64,000 nt of DNA. It comes from Gemmatimonadota bacterium. Its GTDB lineage: Bacteria > Gemmatimonadota > Gemmatimonadetes > Longimicrobiales > Gaopeijiaceae. The stretch is taken from contig JAWKQO010000001.1 of the NCBI GenBank assembly GCA_041390105.1, positions 2,082,795-2,146,794 on the forward strand. The letters run 5' to 3'. The position numbers were made by a program, and so were the translations under genes. This document shows positions 34,083-43,524 of this stretch, piece by piece (position 1 is the first letter of the stretch; each line of letters opens with the position of its first letter). The notes beneath the pieces were generated by a model. The model made no database searches and was not told the DNA's origin. It was given only the letters and a program-made list of their open reading frames with translations.

Positions 34083-35495
34083 CTACCGATTCAGCTGGGC
34101 CTCCAGGAGCTCTGTGAGCCGCTCCACGACCCCAGCCGGCGCCCGATCCGGCAGCAGGTTGTCGAGCTCGAATGGATCGGACTCCAGGTCGTAGAGCTCA
34201 TCCATTCCCGTCAGCTCTTCATAGCGAATGTACTTGTAGCGGTCGGTCCGGAGCGCCTTGTAGCCCATGTTCTGGAGCCGTGGGAAGACCTCGTCGGTGT
34301 AGTACTCGATGAGCAGCCCGTCGCGCACCGCGGCGGCCGGATCCGTGAGCGCGGCGATCAGCGAAGTCCCATCCAGGTCGGACGGGACCGCGGCGCCTCC
34401 GATCTCCAGCAGGGTCGGAGCGATGTCCACGTTGCTGGCCAGTGCGCTCGGCTGGGCGCCGGCCCCGACCAGCGGCGGATAGCGCACGATGAGCGGGATG
34501 TGGATGCTGGGTTCGTAGGCCAGGCGACGCTCCTGGGCCAGCCCGAACTCGCCATAGAAGAAGCCCTGATCGCTCGTGACCACGATCATGGTCTGGTCCA
34601 GGACGCCTCGGGCCTCGAGCGCGCTCAGGATCTCGCCGATACCTCGATCCACCGAGCTGAGCATGCGGAGCCGGTCCAGGACGATGTCGTCCTGGAGCCC
34701 GCCCTCGGGCGAGCGCGGGTCGCTGTAGTCGACCGGCCGGTCGAGCGCCGGTTTCCCCGCGGTCGGCGCTCTCCAGCTCGGAGCGCGCGCCAGCTCGGCC
34801 CCGGCGTACAGCCCTTCGTCGCCCGGAGCGGGCGGGAAGGTGCGCACGAAGTCCGGGAAGATCTCCGGATGCACGGCCTTGTGCGCCAGAATCGCCAGGA
34901 AGGGCCGATCGTCCGGTGCGGACTCGATGAACGACACGGCCTCATCCGTCAGGAGATCGGTCGTGTAGCCCGAGCCAGCGGCCGGCTGCCCGTCGACGTT
35001 GAGCTCGACGTCGAAGTAGACGCCCTGGCCCACAAAGCTGACCCAGCGATCGAACCCGGGTCGAGGGGAATCGTCCTCGTGGCCCATGTGCCACTTCCCG
35101 AAGAACCCGGTGCTGTAGCCGGCGTCGTGCAGCAGCTTGGGGAACGTGACCATCTGGTGGCTCTGCTCGGCCCGTTCGCCATTGTCGATGATGCCGTTCC
35201 GAAGCGGGTACTTACCGGACATGAAGACGGCGCGACTCGGCGAGCAGAGCGGCGCGGAGGTGAAGAAGCGCTCGAAGGAGGCTCCCTCCGCGACCAGGCG
35301 CTGGAGGTTCGGGAGCTGGACGAACGGGTGGTCGACCACGTCGTCGTAGCGCACGTCGTCGAGCAACAGGAAGACGATATTGGGCCGCGTCGATTCGGGC
35401 AGTCGCTCCGCTGACTGGGGGCCACAGCCGGGGAGACCGATCGCGCCTCCCACGAACAGCAGACGGGCGAGGGCGCGCAGATCGAGAGGGTGCAT
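34083..35495 (-). CDS. Sulfatase family lipoprotein
   Basis: A 470-aa exported sulfatase with lipobox IGLPGC (C24). The active-site motif CSPSR (in APLCSPSRAVFMSG) holds the cysteine converted to formylglycine by FGE-type enzymes; metal aspartates are in FLLLDDVRYDD, and KWHMGH and the terminal YDLESDPFELDNL are typical of arylsulfatases. It should remove sulfate from glycans or esters outside the cytoplasm. No maturase gene is in the window. It begins a minus-strand block of secreted hydrolases; 40 nt separate it from the cyclase gene downstream. Confidence 0.9.
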   Translation of the reverse strand: MHPLDLRALARLLFVGGAIGLPGCGPQSAERLPESTRPNIVFLLLDDVRYDDVVDHPFVQLPNLQRLVAEGASFERFFTSAPLCSPSRAVFMSGKYPLRNGIIDNGERAEQSHQMVTFPKLLHDAGYSTGFFGKWHMGHEDDSPRPGFDRWVSFVGQGVYFDVELNVDGQPAAGSGYTTDLLTDEAVSFIESAPDDRPFLAILAHKAVHPEIFPDFVRTFPPAPGDEGLYAGAELARAPSWRAPTAGKPALDRPVDYSDPRSPEGGLQDDIVLDRLRMLSSVDRGIGEILSALEARGVLDQTMIVVTSDQGFFYGEFGLAQERRLAYEPSIHIPLIVRYPPLVGAGAQPSALASNVDIAPTLLEIGGAAVPSDLDGTSLIAALTDPAAAVRDGLLIEYYTDEVFPRLQNMGYKALRTDRYKYIRYEELTGMDELYDLESDPFELDNLLPDRAPAGVVERLTELLEAQLNR

Positions 35496-35571
35496 GCTGG
35501 ACTCCTCGTCCGTGAAGTAGGTCCTGGGGCCCCGGCGAGCCGGGGCCTGAGGCGCGGGCCACCGTCGAGCG

Positions 35572-37152
35572 CTACGCCCGCGGCCGCCGCCCGCGCTCCA
35601 GGAATCGTCCGGGCCTGGCGCCCGTCATGGCCCCCTGCTCAAGAACGAAGGCTCCGTTCACCAGAACGTGGACGACTCCCTCCGCATAGTGGTGGGGGTC
35701 GGTGTACTCGGAGCGATTGGCGATGGCGACCGGGTCGAAGACCACCACATCCGCGGCCCTGCCCGCTGCCAACGTACCGCGCCGTTCCTGTGCGAGCCAC
35801 GCTGCGGGCATCTCGGTCATGCGGTGGACCGCCTCCTCCAGGGAGAGCACGCCACGCTCGCGGACGTAGTGGCCCAGCACCCGGGGCAAGGAGCCGTAGC
35901 TCCGCGGGTGGGGATAGCCCACCCCGGGTTCCACCAGATCGCCGTCGGTCTCGAACATGGCCCCGAGGTGGCGCATGAAGCGGTCGATATCCGCCTCGTC
36001 CATGCCGAAGAAGATCCCGATGAACCCTCCTTCCAGCTGCAGCTCGATGAGCGCGTCCACAGCCTCCGGGACCGTGGGAGGCCGGCCTCGATCGGCGAGG
36101 AAGTCCGCGAGCGTCCGGCCGGTGAGCTCGGGGCGTCCCGTCACCTCGCGAAACTGGATGGTCCCGGGCCCCGGGCCGGTTTGCCTGGGGAAGAGGTCGA
36201 GCATCTCCCGCACCAGACGCGCGCGGGTGGCTGGATCCGCCACGCGGCGGGCGAAAGCGTCGGGCCCATCGGCCAGTGCCCAGGCGGGGAACATGAGGTC
36301 GGAATACGTGCTGTACGCCGCGAACGGGTACATGTCGAACGCCACCTCGGTGCCTGCCTGCGAGGCCGAATCCAGCAGAGCGAGGATGCGCTCGCTCCAC
36401 CCCCACTGGGCCGCGCCGGTCACCTTGAGGTGATTGATCTGCACGGGGATGCCGGCCTGGCGCCCCACGTCGAGTGTCTGCCGCACCGACTCCATCACGC
36501 CGGCGCCCTCGTCACGCATGTGGGTGACATACACACCGCCGAACGGTGCGGCGACTTCGGCGAGCGCCACGATCTCGTCCGCATCGGCGTAGGCGGCAGG
36601 CACATACTCGAGTCCCGTAGACAGCCCGAGCGCCCCCTGCTGCATGGACGAATCCACCAGTGCCCGCATCCACTCCAACTCTCGGGAGGAAGGCGCGCGG
36701 TCCGCGAGTCCCATGACCCGCTTGCGGATCCACGTGTGGCCCGCGAAGAGGCCGACGTTGGGCGCCATCTGCACTCGGGCGGCGTACGTGTCCAGCGGGA
36801 AGGGCTGATCCTGGCTGTGGAGCGGCGACAGGATGGTGGTGATTCCCTGGCGGATGAAGTTCTCCGCCGCCGGATGCTCCTCCAACGTGACCAGGTGGGC
36901 ATGGTTGTCCCAGAACCCGGGTGCCACCACCAGGCCGGTCACGTCCAGCACCCGCGCGGCAGCCGCCGTGGCGAGGTTCGCTCCCACGGCCGCGATGGTG
37001 TCAGCGCGGATGGCTACATCGCCGACGAACCGTGGCGCGCCGGTGCCATCGACCACCGTGCCGCCTTTGAGCACGAGATCGTACTCGGGCGCCCCGGCAC
37101 AGGCGCTGCACGACAGGAACGCCACGAGGCCCCAAAATGCACGGCCCGTCAA
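35572..37152 (-). CDS. N-acyl-D-amino-acid deacylase (D-aminoacylase) lipoprotein
   Basis: A 526-aa amidohydrolase-superfamily enzyme with a signal peptide and likely lipobox (LSCSAC). Family motifs: LVLKGGTVVDGTGAPRF, FWDNHAHL with the metal histidines, GLSTGLEYVP, THMRDEGAG, INHLKVTG, and PRSYGSLPRVLGHYVRERGVLSLEEAVHRMT, all typical of D-aminoacylases. It would release D-amino acids from N-acyl forms. The start is TTG, overlapping the stop of the upstream 1519-aa gene (TTGA), so expression is coupled to that gene. Confidence 0.9.
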   Translation of the reverse strand: MTGRAFWGLVAFLSCSACAGAPEYDLVLKGGTVVDGTGAPRFVGDVAIRADTIAAVGANLATAAAARVLDVTGLVVAPGFWDNHAHLVTLEEHPAAENFIRQGITTILSPLHSQDQPFPLDTYAARVQMAPNVGLFAGHTWIRKRVMGLADRAPSSRELEWMRALVDSSMQQGALGLSTGLEYVPAAYADADEIVALAEVAAPFGGVYVTHMRDEGAGVMESVRQTLDVGRQAGIPVQINHLKVTGAAQWGWSERILALLDSASQAGTEVAFDMYPFAAYSTYSDLMFPAWALADGPDAFARRVADPATRARLVREMLDLFPRQTGPGPGTIQFREVTGRPELTGRTLADFLADRGRPPTVPEAVDALIELQLEGGFIGIFFGMDEADIDRFMRHLGAMFETDGDLVEPGVGYPHPRSYGSLPRVLGHYVRERGVLSLEEAVHRMTEMPAAWLAQERRGTLAAGRAADVVVFDPVAIANRSEYTDPHHYAEGVVHVLVNGAFVLEQGAMTGARPGRFLERGRRPRA

Positions 37153-40100
37153 GACGCCGGCTCCGGCGACACGCGCAGCCCGGTAAGGCCGCCCTCGGGT
37201 CCCAACGATACGACCACGCGGAAGCGCTCCGCACTGTACCAGGCGAAGTACTCCAGCTCCACGTCGTCGCCCACTTCGCGTCGCGACAGCAGCTCCATGC
37301 GTGTCGGCTCTCCTGCTCCCTGGAGCATCCCGGTGAGCGCCGCCTTCATGCGCGGGAAGATCGTCTGGCGGACGAAGGCGAAGTCGGCGAGCTCGAGTTG
37401 GCCCGCTGCCACCTTGGCGAGCACCGACCGCACGTACGCCGTGGCGGCGGGATCCAGATCGGCGATGGGCGTGGTGACAGGCGGCGGCGGAGCCAGGACC
37501 GGGTTGTACAGCGTTGCCACCGCAGTGGCCAATCCGGGCGGCGCCAGCGTGCGTGCGTTGGAGAGCACCACCAGCGCCAGGTCATCCCCTGTGTAGCGCG
37601 AGAACTGGGTGATGAACCCCTGCCATACGCCGCCGTGCTGGTGCACGATCTGGCCTCCAGCCTCTTCCACGAACCACCCGAAGCCGTACGGATAGCTGCG
37701 CCCGCTGTTCAACGTCATGGGAGAGAGGATCCGGTCCCAGCTCTCAGGCCGTAGGATCCGGCGGCGCCGCACGGTTTCGTTCCAGGCGATCATGTCGCGC
37801 AGCGAGAGCAGCATGGAGCCGTCGGCAGTGGTGTTGAGCTTCGGCGCCACCCAGGCTGCATGCTCCCACCCGCCCTGCACCGGCAGGTACCCGTGGGCAC
37901 GATGGGGCACCACCTCGGCTTCGGTGATGATCCGGATGGTGGGCATCCCGGCGGGTGTGAAGATCCGTTCCCGGAGGAAGTCGTAGTAGGGCACGCCCGT
38001 GACGCGTGTCATGAGGATGCCGAGCAGCACGTAGCCGGTATTCGAGTAGTTCCACCGGGTCCCGGCGGGAAACTCCAAGGGAAGCGCGCCCGCCATGCGG
38101 ATCAGGTCCTCGTCCGTGTAGTCTCTCCGGTAGTCGAACCCTTCACTGGTGTAGTCCGGCACGCCCGAGGAGTGCGTGAGCAGGTGACGGATGCGAATGG
38201 GCTCCCAGCTCTCGGGGGTCTCGGGGAGGTAGCGGCGAATGGAGGCGTCCAGGTCGATCTTCCCGTCCTCGACCAGCGCCATGATCCCCGCCGAGGTGAA
38301 CTGCTTCCCCAGCGATCCGGACTGGAACATGGTCTCGTCCGTCACCGGGGTCCGGTTCTCGAGCTCCGCTACCCCATATCCGCGGGATACGAGCACTTCG
38401 CCCCGGCGAATCACCGCCAGGGCCAACCCGGGGATGCGGGCCTCGTCCATGGTGCGGCGCACCAACGCGTCGACCTCGGCCACCGTGGGCGCGGCGTCAC
38501 GACGGAGCGACCAAGGAAGGCGGAGCGGCGCAGGATCAGGCCAGACCCGGTCCAGGTTGGCACCGTGATAGAGGGTACCGCTCTTCATCACGAAGGCGAT
38601 CTCGCGCGCGGCGCGGATGTCATGCAAGGGATCGGCGTCCAACACCACCAGGTCGGCCACCTTGCCCACCTCGATGCTTCCCAGGTCGGCCTCCAGCCCC
38701 AGCGCGCGGGCGCCTTCCAGCGTCGCCACGCGGAGGATCTCGTGCGGTTGCATCCCACCACCGGCGAGCAGTCGCATTTCCCAGTGGTTGGAGAGTCCCT
38801 GCACTTCCCCATGCCCTCCCAGCCCCACGTGTCCTCCCGCCCGCAGGACCGCGGCCGCGCCGGCAGCGACCTCCCGGTCGTGGTAGTCCTCCGGTGGGAA
38901 CCAGAGCAGCCGACTGGATGTGCGCTGGTAGAGGGCACCGTCGGGGAACCAGCGCTCGACCCGGGCGTCCTCGTGAGGACGTTCTTCCGCCAGGAGCCGG
39001 TACACCGGAAGCGCCGCCCCGAACGCGACCACCACCGTGGGGGTGTTGGTGATGCCGCTGCGGGCCAGGAGCTGCACCACGTCGTCATGGATGGGCGCCA
39101 CCGGCAGGGCATGCTCCAGTCCGCTGAACCCGTCGATGACATGGGTCAGATCCTCCTTGGTGTCGGCGCCCCCTTCGGTGGTCGGCATGAGGCCGAGCTC
39201 GCCAGCCGCCTGCACCAGCCACTGCCGCTGCTGCCGGTTCCCCATCAGGTAGGACTTGAGGTAGCGCGTGCCGTAGTCGTCGCGGTAGCGCGCCAGCGTG
39301 CGTCGCGCGTCGTCCAGCGACTGGAAGTCGGTGGCACTGAACACGCCAGGGCCGGTGGAAAGTACCCTGGGACTGGGAACCCCGTCCGCCTCGACCAGGT
39401 CGGACAGCCCGAAGATGTCCGGCGTGTTCTGGGGGTCCCGGATCGTGGTCACGCCGTGCGCGAGGTTGGCGAAGGCGTTGCTGGACTCGGGCTGGAGTAG
39501 CTCCCCGGACGGACCCCAATGGGCGTGCAGGTCGATGAACCCGGGGACGATGAACTTCCCGGAGACATCGATCACGTCGGCGCCCGCGGGGACGCTCATC
39601 GAACCGCGCGGGCCCACGGCCGCGATCCGGCCGTCGCTCACCACCACGTCGGCGTCGGACATGACCTGCTCGTCGCGCATCGTGATGACGGTGGCACCCT
39701 GGAGCACCATGCTTCCCTCAGCGCCGGCGCGAGGAAGGGCAACCGCTAGTGGCATATCCGCAGCAGGGGGATCCTCCCCGGCGGCACCGCTGAGGTCGAC
39801 ACGGTGGAGCCGCGCGCCCTCGACCCAACTCAAGGACCTACCGCCCGGTCCCCACGCCCAATCGCCACCCTCTCCGTCGGTCACGACCGCTCCTCCGGCC
39901 GGATCCAGCGCGCGCGGTGCCTGCGACTCCTCGTCCAGCTCGATGCGCAGGAGACGCAGGCCCGTCTTCACCGCAACCGCGTCGCCCGCAGGGCTCATGC
40001 GCAGCTCGGCGCCGCGCGCGGCCGCCTGGGGGAGGCGGGCCTCCACGCGAACGTCCCCGTCACCGAGCCCCATCGAGATCAGTCCCATCGGCGCGGAGAG

Positions 40101-41708
40101 CCATACGCGAGTGGGGTCGGCAGGAGGCCCGGCGGTCACGAAGTGGGGGTGTCGGCCGCCCACTGCGGGCGCCACCACTCTCGCGGCGCCCCCGGAAGCG
40201 GGGACCGCCACCACCTTGGCATCCGCAGGCAGCGCGCCGGGTGGGGCCGACAGGGTTGCCGAAAGCGGTGCGCTCAGGGCCACCACCGTCCGCCCGTCCG
40301 GAGTCCACGCAGGGTCCGCCCAGAAGCCCGGTTCGGTGGTGAGGCGCACCGGCTGTCCCCGCCCGTCCGCCCGGGCCTTCCAGAGCGCGCCCCCTTCCTC
40401 GTCCCAGGTCACGTACGCCATCCAGCGCCCATCGGGAGACCAGGCCGGCATGAACTCGCGGGCGCGGGGCGTGGCCGTGAGGCGGCGAGGTGCACGGCCG
40501 TTCTCGTCGGCGATCCAGATGCGTCCGAGCGCAGAGAACGCCACGCCTCCCTCGCGGTCTAGCGCCACGTGTTGTACGCGACGAGCCTCGACCGGCCCTG
40601 CCTCCAACCGCTGAGCGAAACGCACGGTCGGCGTCACGTCCAGTGAGACGTCGACCGTAAACGGAATCACGCGGTCGGATCCATCTTCCACGCCCAACCG
40701 GTGCAGCGCGCCAGCGAACGCGGCGTACAGCCAGCGTCCGTCTGGAGAAAACGCCGCGTTCGGCAGCACGTCGCGCGTGGCCCGGCTCTCGAGCTGGTGC
40801 CGGTCCACCGGATACGCCAACCAGCGCTCCTCACCGGTGGCCAACTCACGCACCTTGAGGCCGGTCTTCCCTTCGCGCACGGTGCCGTAGACCAGACGCG
40901 TCCCGTCCGGGGAGAGCACGGGCTTCATGGCCGGAACTCCCTCGACGGCCACGGGCTCGGCAGCCCCACCGGCCGCGGGCACACGCATGAGTGTGCTGAA
41001 GGCTCCGTTCCGGCTCCCGTACGCGCGCGGCGTCACGGACGTGAACCAGAGGCTCGCCCCGTCACGAGTGGGCCAGGGGCCGTAGGGTCCCGGTGCCGGA
41101 GCCGAGACGAGTTGAGCCGCCGGCCCGTTCGTGTTCTCCACCAGGCGGGTGCCCTCGCCGCTGGTCACGTCGTAGCGCCAGAGCTCGGCGGTGCGCGTGC
41201 CGTAGGCATCGGAGACGGTGACGAAGACGGCTCGTCCATCGGCGGACCACGCGGGAGAGAGCATTCCCGAACGGGGAAGCCGGGTCACCGCGCGTGCGGA
41301 CGACCCGTCCGCCGCAGCTACCCAGACGTTGTCCGAACCCGTCTCGTCGCTGATGTACACGAGCCTGGATCCGTCCGGGGAGAAGCGCGGCTGGGACTGA
41401 AACGCCCGCCCTGTGAGCAGAGGGCGAGCCCGTCCACCGTCCACAGGCAGGGTGTAGAGGTCACCCAGAAGCTCGAAGACCAGCGTGCTCCCGTCTGGGC
41501 TCACGTCCAGAGAGACCCAGGTGCCCTCTGACGTGCTGAAGCGGATGTTGTCGACGCGGGTGGGCGCCTGGGCGCGCGACGCGGAGGGGAGTGCCAGGAC
41601 CAGGGCACAGAACACCAGCCCGCGTCGGGGCACGCTTGCCTGCGTGCGTGAAGAGAGATCCACGGGGTGCCTCGGAGGATCGGGGATTGGGCACGCTTCG
41701 CCGCTCAC
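37149..41708 (-). CDS. Triple-domain secreted hydrolase: TolB propeller, amidohydrolase, class C beta-lactamase-like
   Basis: A 1519-aa exported protein. Signal peptide near residues 28-47. Residues about 50-650 are TolB/WD40-like propeller blades (DVSPDGSTLVFE, FSPDGSRLVYISDE and many more). Residues about 663-1065 are an amidohydrolase (ATVITMRDEQ, FIDLHAHWGP, metal ligands, GKVADLVVLDADPL). Residues about 1073-1400 are a serine beta-lactamase/penicillin-binding fold with SLGK as the SxxK motif, YSN, and HQHGG in place of KTG. A C-terminal module (about 1400-1519) follows. Propeller-amidohydrolase fusions are known; the third hydrolase domain is unusual. GTGA overlap upstream and TTGA overlap downstream show tight coupling. 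Confidence 0.87.
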   Translation of the reverse strand: MSGEACPIPDPPRHPVDLSSRTQASVPRRGLVFCALVLALPSASRAQAPTRVDNIRFSTSEGTWVSLDVSPDGSTLVFELLGDLYTLPVDGGRARPLLTGRAFQSQPRFSPDGSRLVYISDETGSDNVWVAAADGSSARAVTRLPRSGMLSPAWSADGRAVFVTVSDAYGTRTAELWRYDVTSGEGTRLVENTNGPAAQLVSAPAPGPYGPWPTRDGASLWFTSVTPRAYGSRNGAFSTLMRVPAAGGAAEPVAVEGVPAMKPVLSPDGTRLVYGTVREGKTGLKVRELATGEERWLAYPVDRHQLESRATRDVLPNAAFSPDGRWLYAAFAGALHRLGVEDGSDRVIPFTVDVSLDVTPTVRFAQRLEAGPVEARRVQHVALDREGGVAFSALGRIWIADENGRAPRRLTATPRAREFMPAWSPDGRWMAYVTWDEEGGALWKARADGRGQPVRLTTEPGFWADPAWTPDGRTVVALSAPLSATLSAPPGALPADAKVVAVPASGGAARVVAPAVGGRHPHFVTAGPPADPTRVWLSAPMGLISMGLGDGDVRVEARLPQAAARGAELRMSPAGDAVAVKTGLRLLRIELDEESQAPRALDPAGGAVVTDGEGGDWAWGPGGRSLSWVEGARLHRVDLSGAAGEDPPAADMPLAVALPRAGAEGSMVLQGATVITMRDEQVMSDADVVVSDGRIAAVGPRGSMSVPAGADVIDVSGKFIVPGFIDLHAHWGPSGELLQPESSNAFANLAHGVTTIRDPQNTPDIFGLSDLVEADGVPSPRVLSTGPGVFSATDFQSLDDARRTLARYRDDYGTRYLKSYLMGNRQQRQWLVQAAGELGLMPTTEGGADTKEDLTHVIDGFSGLEHALPVAPIHDDVVQLLARSGITNTPTVVVAFGAALPVYRLLAEERPHEDARVERWFPDGALYQRTSSRLLWFPPEDYHDREVAAGAAAVLRAGGHVGLGGHGEVQGLSNHWEMRLLAGGGMQPHEILRVATLEGARALGLEADLGSIEVGKVADLVVLDADPLHDIRAAREIAFVMKSGTLYHGANLDRVWPDPAPLRLPWSLRRDAAPTVAEVDALVRRTMDEARIPGLALAVIRRGEVLVSRGYGVAELENRTPVTDETMFQSGSLGKQFTSAGIMALVEDGKIDLDASIRRYLPETPESWEPIRIRHLLTHSSGVPDYTSEGFDYRRDYTDEDLIRMAGALPLEFPAGTRWNYSNTGYVLLGILMTRVTGVPYYDFLRERIFTPAGMPTIRIITEAEVVPHRAHGYLPVQGGWEHAAWVAPKLNTTADGSMLLSLRDMIAWNETVRRRRILRPESWDRILSPMTLNSGRSYPYGFGWFVEEAGGQIVHQHGGVWQGFITQFSRYTGDDLALVVLSNARTLAPPGLATAVATLYNPVLAPPPPVTTPIADLDPAATAYVRSVLAKVAAGQLELADFAFVRQTIFPRMKAALTGMLQGAGEPTRMELLSRREVGDDVELEYFAWYSAERFRVVVSLGPEGGLTGLRVSPEPAS

Positions 41709-42841
41709 CGACGGCGAGGCGGATCCGGTTGCGGCTCGAACGCTTTCGCTCCGCCCGCCAGCGGCAACACCTCCTCGACCAGCGTGAGCAGCAGGCGTCC
41801 CGGCTCCTCGAACATGATCATGTGCGCGGAGCGCTCGAAGGTGACGAACGTCTTGCGGGGCGCCTCGATGCGTTCAAAGTAGGCTTTGGACGCATCATAG
41901 CTGGTGTGGAGGTCGTAGCGTCCCATGAGGAAGACGACGGGGACGGGGAAGCGGACTCCGCCATCGCTTCCCTCGATCCTGCGGAGGCGGCGGGCGCCCC
42001 AGCGATTTCCGTCCAGGAGGCCGGCCACGTCCGCAGCCGTGTAGGCCGCTCCCCACTCGTTAAGGGCGAAGAACAGCTCCAGATCCGGCTTGCCGTACCA
42101 ACCGCCGTCGTAGCGTCGGACCCACTTCCGCACGGTCAGCGCACGATCGATATCCATGGGTCCCGGAGCTGGGTACGGTGCCAGCCCCTCCAACTCCCGG
42201 ATTGCCGCCGTGTCGTCCGAGAGGCGCGCCAGCTCCAAAACCCTCGCGTACAGCGCCGCCTCCGAACCGCCGGCGCCCACACCGAGTCCAACCCAGGCGT
42301 GGAACAGCTCGGGATGGTCGATCACGAGCTGGGGCGTGAACATGGTGCCCCACGAGTAGCCCATGAGAATCAGCTTGTCCTGGCCCAACCGCTCCAGCAC
42401 ATGCCGCACCACCACCTCGGCGTCCCGTCTATGCTGCTCGTCTGTCATGGTGGGGCCGAGGCGCGCCGTATCGGCCGGGGAGTAGTTCTTGCCCACGCCG
42501 CGCTGGTCCCAGTTCACCACTGTGAAGAAGTCTTCCCAGGGCTTCTGGTAGGCCCAGGTGGAGCCCATCATGGGGCTGGCCGGGCCGCCGTGGACGAAGA
42601 GGAGGATGGGGTTGGCGCGGTTCAGGCCCCGGATCGAGATCCACTGGGTGGACCCGTTCACCTCCAGGGGCTCCACCACTTCGATCCCTTCCGGGGTGTG
42701 GATCCGCTGCAGCTCGCCGATGCGCGCGGCGATGGAGTCCCGCGGCAGGGGATCGGCCGTCATCTGCGCCCAGGCGCTCGCAGAAGGCACGGCCGGTGTC
42801 AGAAGGTGCAGGATGGCAATCAGGCAAGCTCTCTGGGTCAC
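41705..42841 (-). CDS. Secreted alpha/beta hydrolase, S33 proline-iminopeptidase-like
   Basis: A 378-aa exported enzyme of peptidase family S33. The oxyanion loop HGGPASPMMG, WDQRGVGKN and nucleophile elbow GYSWGT are clear, with a later acid (GRYDLHTSY) and histidine (SAHMIMFE). It would cleave N-terminal residues from peptides, or act on esters. I place the start at the GTG at 42841, with GGAGG 8 nt upstream and a signal peptide (LIAILHLLTPAVPSASAWA) following; 42895 is possible. Its stop overlaps the start of the triple-domain hydrolase. Confidence 0.87.
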   Translation of the reverse strand: MTQRACLIAILHLLTPAVPSASAWAQMTADPLPRDSIAARIGELQRIHTPEGIEVVEPLEVNGSTQWISIRGLNRANPILLFVHGGPASPMMGSTWAYQKPWEDFFTVVNWDQRGVGKNYSPADTARLGPTMTDEQHRRDAEVVVRHVLERLGQDKLILMGYSWGTMFTPQLVIDHPELFHAWVGLGVGAGGSEAALYARVLELARLSDDTAAIRELEGLAPYPAPGPMDIDRALTVRKWVRRYDGGWYGKPDLELFFALNEWGAAYTAADVAGLLDGNRWGARRLRRIEGSDGGVRFPVPVVFLMGRYDLHTSYDASKAYFERIEAPRKTFVTFERSAHMIMFEEPGRLLLTLVEEVLPLAGGAKAFEPQPDPPRRR

Positions 42842-43030
42842 GCAGAACCCTCCGCTGCGGCGGCGTTTCGAGGGGAACGGCGAAGCGTCCCCCAAGGAAG
42901 GCGGAGCTCAGAAGTCCCGCAAGACCGCGTCAGGGACGCCGCCGGCTGCGCGCCAGGCCGGGTCCACGGTGGCGGCCAGGCCGGCGCCGGGCCGGTGTCC
43001 ACCACGATCGTCGTACGCTGCCTTGGCGTT

Positions 43031-43522
43031 CTACCTGGGTCGATCCGTCATCCGGGCAACCGGCCCGGGCGCGCTCTCCTCTCCATACTCGGCCCGCACA
43101 CGTCCGAGGTCGTCCAGCTCAAACACGCTGATTCCACCCCAACTGGAGCGCTCTGGCGTCGACGCCGAGTCGTCCGCGCTCACCGCCGAGTAGCTCCACA
43201 CCAGGACGACCCGGCCAGCGTCCGCGATGACCTCGTGGATCGTGACGTCCGGCTCCCTCCAACGCTGGCAGAATCCAGCGGAGAAGCGCTCGATCGCGTC
43301 GCGACCCACCAGCACGGGACTCCCGAATCGCTCGGCGAAGATCGGATACGACATCCGGACACTCGGGCTCGCCAGGGAGTCCAGAGACTCACCTGTGCAG
43401 CCGTACACGGTGCGGAAGAATCGTTCTGCCGTCTCTTCCGGTTGCACTCGTGCATCGGCACATCCCAGCCCCGCTACTATGAGCGCCAGACCGCACACTG
43501 AACTCCAGCGGGCTCGCATCAT
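43031..43522 (-). CDS. SnoaL-like lipoprotein
   Basis: A 163-aa lipoprotein with lipobox VAGLGC near residue 21 and an NTF2/SnoaL-like fold: AERFFRTVYGC, VLVGRDAIERFSAGFCQRW, VTIHEVIADAGRVVLVWSYSA. Function unknown. Start at the ATG at 43522; a TTG at 43528 that overlaps the M24 stop is the alternative. It is probably co-transcribed with the M24 peptidase gene upstream. Confidence 0.75.
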   Translation of the reverse strand: MMRARWSSVCGLALIVAGLGCADARVQPEETAERFFRTVYGCTGESLDSLASPSVRMSYPIFAERFGSPVLVGRDAIERFSAGFCQRWREPDVTIHEVIADAGRVVLVWSYSAVSADDSASTPERSSWGGISVFELDDLGRVRAEYGEESAPGPVARMTDRPR

Positions 43523-43524
43523 CC

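Noticed and set aside
35668..37596. A 642-codon plus-strand frame opposite the D-aminoacylase and the end of the triple-domain gene
   Set aside because: Histidine- and arginine-rich shadow sequence with no domain; the minus strand carries two clear enzymes.
37860..39500. A 546-codon plus-strand frame opposite the triple-domain hydrolase
   Set aside because: Shadow of a coding strand with recognisable lactamase and amidohydrolase motifs.
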